A DNA stretch of 7,906 nucleotides from assembly GCA_903851455.1 (NCBI GenBank), contig CAINOM010000278.1:1-7906 (forward strand), given 5' to 3'. Each line of letters starts with the position of its first letter. Within the stretch, counting starts at the first letter, position 1. Source of the DNA: an uncultured Bacteroidota bacterium (GTDB lineage Bacteria; Bacteroidota; Bacteroidia; Chitinophagales; Chitinophagaceae). The notes beneath the pieces are model-generated. The model was not told the origin of the DNA. It made no database searches and was given only the letters and a program-made list of their open reading frames with translations. The translations under genes were made by a program, and so were the position numbers. Shown piece after piece: positions 5,486 through 7,906 of this stretch.

Positions 5486-6829
5486 ATGAAGCTCAACCTT
5501 TTACTTTTATCTTGTTTAACGGTCCTTATTGGCTCCGCAGCCTCTGCAAGCGGACAGATAATAACCACGATAGCCGGCAACGGCACCGCTGGTTTTAGCG
5601 GGGACAGTGCAGTTGCAACGCTTGCAGAAATAAATAAGCCGTTCGGCATCGCGGTGGACAATACAGGTGCGATTTATTTTGCGGACAGATCTAATGGCCG
5701 TGTACGGAAAATACTCACCTCCGGAGTTATTGTTACCATCGCGGGAATGGGATCAGCAGGATACAATAGTGACGGCATTCCTGGCACTACAGCCGAATTA
5801 AATGACCCCAATGGCATAGCTGCGGATAACTCAGGGAATGTATACATTGCAGACCGGCTAAATAACCGTATAAGAAAAGTAGACGCTTTTGGAATTATAA
5901 CTACAATAGCCGGCAACGGCACAAGCGGCTTCTCCGGCGATAATGCGGCAGCTACAGCTGCACAGTTGGGCGGCCCGAGGGGTGTGGCCGTGGACACACA
6001 CGGCAATGTGTTCATAGCAGACCAGGGGAATGGTCGCATTCGCAAAGTAGATCCAGCCGGTATCATCACTACGGTGGCCGGCAACGGTACACCAGGGTAT
6101 AATGGAGATGGAATCAGCGCTACCGCTGCCGAATTGTTCAATCCCTATGGCGTTGCGGTTGATACCTCCGGCAGTATATATATTGCTGATGTTGACAATG
6201 AACGTATTCGCAAAATAGACGGGAGTGGTACTATATCTACAGTTGCAGGTACCGGCGCGCCTGGCTTTGGCGGCGACGGAGGCCCCGCGACCGCTGCACA
6301 TGTGTCAGAGCCTAGTGCGGTGGCTGTTGATCGCTTCGGTAAAATCTTCATCGCCGATAATTATAATGCACGCATCCGCGAAATAACATCTTCCGGCATC
6401 ATCAATACTATCGCAGGAACGGGAGCAGGTGGATATAATGGCGACGGCATATTTGCCACGGCAGCCGAATTGTACAATCCTTCGGGTGTCGCAATTGGCA
6501 GTGCCGGCGCTGTTTACATTGCCGATAATAACAACAACCGCATCAGGTATATGCCTGAGCCTATGGCTGTAAACAGCGTCACAAATACTCTTTCAGTAAA
6601 TATTTTCCCAAACCCGAATCAAGGGACGTTTACCATTTGTGTTTTCTCAAACATGCAGGAAAATCTACTGATCACCATATCGGATGTCATGGGTAGAACT
6701 GTAAAAGAGATCGGAACATCGACAGATAAGCCAGTAGAGGTTCGATTGACAAACCCGCCGGGCACTTATATTATCAATGTTGCTGGACCGAGAGGTAGCT
6801 GGAAAGATAAACTGACAATACTAAAATAA
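5486..6829 (+). CDS. T9SS-secreted NHL-repeat beta-propeller protein, tandem paralogue
   Basis: The protein has 447 residues. Residues 1-23 form a signal peptide (MKLNLLLLSCLTVLIGSAAS, cleavage near ASG-Q24). Residues 24-360 are six NHL-type repeats, the first of 57 residues and the rest of 56, with the consensus IITTIAGNGTxGFSGD, then GVAVDxxGNVYIAD and NxRIRKVD. Residues about 371-447 are a T9SS type-A sorting domain (NIFPNPNQGTFTI, ISDVMGRTVKEI, ending KLTILK). The signal-to-repeat junction falls at the same residue (Q24) as in the upstream gene. The propellers are clearly paralogous, but this protein lacks the cadherin/Ig-like module and passes from blade 6 almost straight to the sorting domain. 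The last blade loses the usual KVD strand (RIRYMPEPM). It is predicted to be secreted or surface-anchored, with binding partner unknown. The 49-bp gap to the upstream gene has no clear terminator, so co-transcription is likely. Its TAA stop lies inside the following terminator stem. Confidence 0.9.
   Translation: MKLNLLLLSCLTVLIGSAASASGQIITTIAGNGTAGFSGDSAVATLAEINKPFGIAVDNTGAIYFADRSNGRVRKILTSGVIVTIAGMGSAGYNSDGIPGTTAELNDPNGIAADNSGNVYIADRLNNRIRKVDAFGIITTIAGNGTSGFSGDNAAATAAQLGGPRGVAVDTHGNVFIADQGNGRIRKVDPAGIITTVAGNGTPGYNGDGISATAAELFNPYGVAVDTSGSIYIADVDNERIRKIDGSGTISTVAGTGAPGFGGDGGPATAAHVSEPSAVAVDRFGKIFIADNYNARIREITSSGIINTIAGTGAGGYNGDGIFATAAELYNPSGVAIGSAGAVYIADNNNNRIRYMPEPMAVNSVTNTLSVNIFPNPNQGTFTICVFSNMQENLLITISDVMGRTVKEIGTSTDKPVEVRLTNPPGTYIINVAGPRGSWKDKLTILK
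5555..6565 (+). repeat. Six tandem 168-bp NHL coding repeats, second propeller
   Basis: Units encode residues 24-80, 81-136, 137-192, 193-248, 249-304 and 305-360. A 17-nt exact match, ATAGCCGGCAACGGCAC, occurs at 5570-5586 and 5906-5922. These lie 336 bp apart, exactly two repeat units, so similarity extends to the DNA. The units are more uniform than in the upstream gene. Confidence 0.85.
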
Positions 6830-6865
6830 GAAGGGGCAAGACTAGTAGTCCCGCCCCTTCTTATT
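6825..6865. terminator. Bidirectional terminator between the second propeller gene and the convergent Ig-like gene
   Basis: AATAAGAAGGGGC (6825-6837) pairs perfectly over 13 bp with GCCCCTTCTTATT (6853-6865). Inside, GACT/AGTC (6840-6843 and 6847-6850) adds four pairs around an AGT loop, with an AA/CC internal mismatch. T-rich sequence follows on both strands: TTATTATT on +, and TTATTTT on -. The TAA stop codon of the + gene (6827-6829) lies in the left arm. The - gene ends 13 bp beyond the right arm, so one hairpin serves both. Confidence 0.85.
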
Positions 6866-6877
6866 ATTCACAAAAGA

Positions 6878-7906
6878 TTATTTGTCGATCACAAAATGGA
6901 AAGCCTGGCTGCCGGTTTCGGTATGAACCCTTAACAGGTAGCTGCCTGCGGCTTCATTATTCAGCTTTATCTCGGCTCTTACTGATCCGTTCTGAGGTAT
7001 TGTCGTACCAGTGTATATAATGCGGCCCAGCATGTCTGTAACCTCAAGGTTTACTTCTTTGTCTGTTGTGGCGTTTACAGTACCACTCAGTATAAAGCTG
7101 CCCCTGTTCGGATTAGGGAATAACGTAAGATCATTGCTGCTGTTTGTCACTGAACCTACAGAAAGGTAACCCTGACCAACAACAAACTTGGTGTTGCTCG
7201 TGCCTACGTAGCTACCGGTATCACATGGCGAGTCGCCATGTACCACACAGTATACACTGTCGTTATCGTTATAGATGTGTGTCGTGAACACAGGTAGCGT
7301 CGCGCCGGGCACAGGTGCATTGTTTACATACCACTGGTAGCTCGGGCTTGGTCCGCCAAACGTTACCGTGCTGTAGAAGGTATATACTTCACCCAGGTAA
7401 GCAGTGGTATCCGGCTGTGTGCAGCTGATCACTACTATCGGTCCGGCAAGCGGCCACACGTTCAGTACTACATCTTTGGCTACTACCGCAGGTGCCGCAC
7501 ACACACCATGTGTGGTCATCACACAGGTCAGGAAGTCGCCATGGGTTGGATTGTAGACGAATGGATTACCCGAGCCTATGTAAGAGCCAAACAACTCCCA
7601 GGTAAAGGATGCATGAGCTGCGTCTACGCCGTTTGGTATTGCGGTCAGTGTATCCGGTGTGTTGTGACACAGGAACGTATCCGCAGGGCTGGAGTTAACA
7701 CTCAGGAATACTGGTATCGGTGTTGATACCAGGAATGGCTTCGTGATATAGCAGCCAGAGATCAGGGTATAGCTGATGTGTACATTGCCTGAAACAAGGC
7801 CTTCCACTTCACCAGTATAAGCTATAGACAATGCAATTGTGCCATCGCTGCTGCTCCATACTCCACCCGGTGTAGTATCTGATAAGAACACGGATGAGCC
7901 AGGGCA
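6878..7906 (-). CDS. Multi-domain Ig-like T9SS-secreted protein, C-terminal part (truncated by the window)
   Basis: The frame is open to the right edge (first codons C-P-G-S-S), so 342 C-terminal residues are visible and the start lies outside. The GTG at 7889-7891 is an internal Val. Residues about 1-65 are the end of a bacterial Ig-like (Big-type) module of the Bacteroidota CPGSS...TPGGVWSSSDGTIA kind. Residues about 66-150 look like a second Ig-like module (LCHNTPDTLTAIP, FTWELFGSYIGSG). Residues about 151-245 look like a third (PSYQWYVNNAPVPGAT, YNDNDSVYCVV), with paired cysteines in each. Residues about 258-342 are a T9SS type-A sorting domain (LTLFPNPNRGSFILS, VTDMLGRIIYTG, ending FVIDK). 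Such proteins are usually very long surface or secreted adhesin-like proteins, and the visible part is likely a fraction of the whole. No catalytic domain is visible. It shares a terminator with the convergent propeller gene. Confidence 0.85.
   Translation of the reverse strand, partial: CPGSSVFLSDTTPGGVWSSSDGTIALSIAYTGEVEGLVSGNVHISYTLISGCYITKPFLVSTPIPVFLSVNSSPADTFLCHNTPDTLTAIPNGVDAAHASFTWELFGSYIGSGNPFVYNPTHGDFLTCVMTTHGVCAAPAVVAKDVVLNVWPLAGPIVVISCTQPDTTAYLGEVYTFYSTVTFGGPSPSYQWYVNNAPVPGATLPVFTTHIYNDNDSVYCVVHGDSPCDTGSYVGTSNTKFVVGQGYLSVGSVTNSSNDLTLFPNPNRGSFILSGTVNATTDKEVNLEVTDMLGRIIYTGTTIPQNGSVRAEIKLNNEAAGSYLLRVHTETGSQAFHFVIDK

Noticed and set aside
3820..6565. Regularly spaced repeats as a CRISPR or satellite array
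   Set aside because: The period is 168 bp, the units are divergent, and they encode in-frame NHL blades with signal peptides and sorting domains at the ends.
7889..7891. GTG start codon for the right-hand Ig-like gene
   Set aside because: The frame stays open to the window edge with family-typical residues CPGSS before it, and there is no signal peptide after it, so it is an internal Val.

Overview
The window looks like a piece of chromosome from a Bacteroidota bacterium, probably of the Chitinophagaceae/Chitinophagales type. The evidence is three proteins ending in type IX secretion (T9SS) type-A sorting domains (FPNPxxGxF motif), a RecQ with the Bacteroidota-style acidic C-terminus, a Bacteroidota-type TAnnTTTG -7 promoter element, no obvious Shine-Dalgarno sequences, and moderate G+C. 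No RNA gene, mobile element or CRISPR array was found.

Layout, left to right. (1) Bases 2-325 are the 3' end of recQ (+). (2) A strong two-way hairpin terminator at 353-384 separates it from a convergent DtxR/MntR-family metal-dependent repressor (452-1126, -). (3) The 195-bp gap between that repressor and the divergent gene at 1322 holds a DtxR-box-like dyad, a pair of direct repeats and a good -33/-7 promoter. (4) Bases 1322-2677 (+) encode an outer-membrane beta-barrel resembling OprB-type porins. (5) Bases 2685-3611 (-) encode a stand-alone RlmK-type 23S rRNA methyltransferase, convergent with the porin gene with only 7 bp between stops. (6) Bases 3751-5436 and 5486-6829 (+) are tandem paralogues. 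Each has a signal peptide, six NHL-type propeller repeats of about 56 residues and a T9SS sorting domain. The first also carries a cadherin/Ig-like module. (7) A second two-way terminator (6825-6865) overlaps the stop codon of the second paralogue and faces a convergent gene. (8) That gene (6878-7906, -) is the C-terminal part of a multi-domain Ig-like T9SS-secreted protein, open at the right edge.

Functionally the window joins a housekeeping part (RecQ, RlmK), a possible metal-homeostasis pair (DtxR/MntR-like regulator and divergent porin) and a surface/secreted part (three T9SS cargo proteins). Nothing here is clearly a new system. The most testable ideas are metal-controlled expression of the porin, and evolution of the tandem secreted propellers by duplication plus domain gain or loss.
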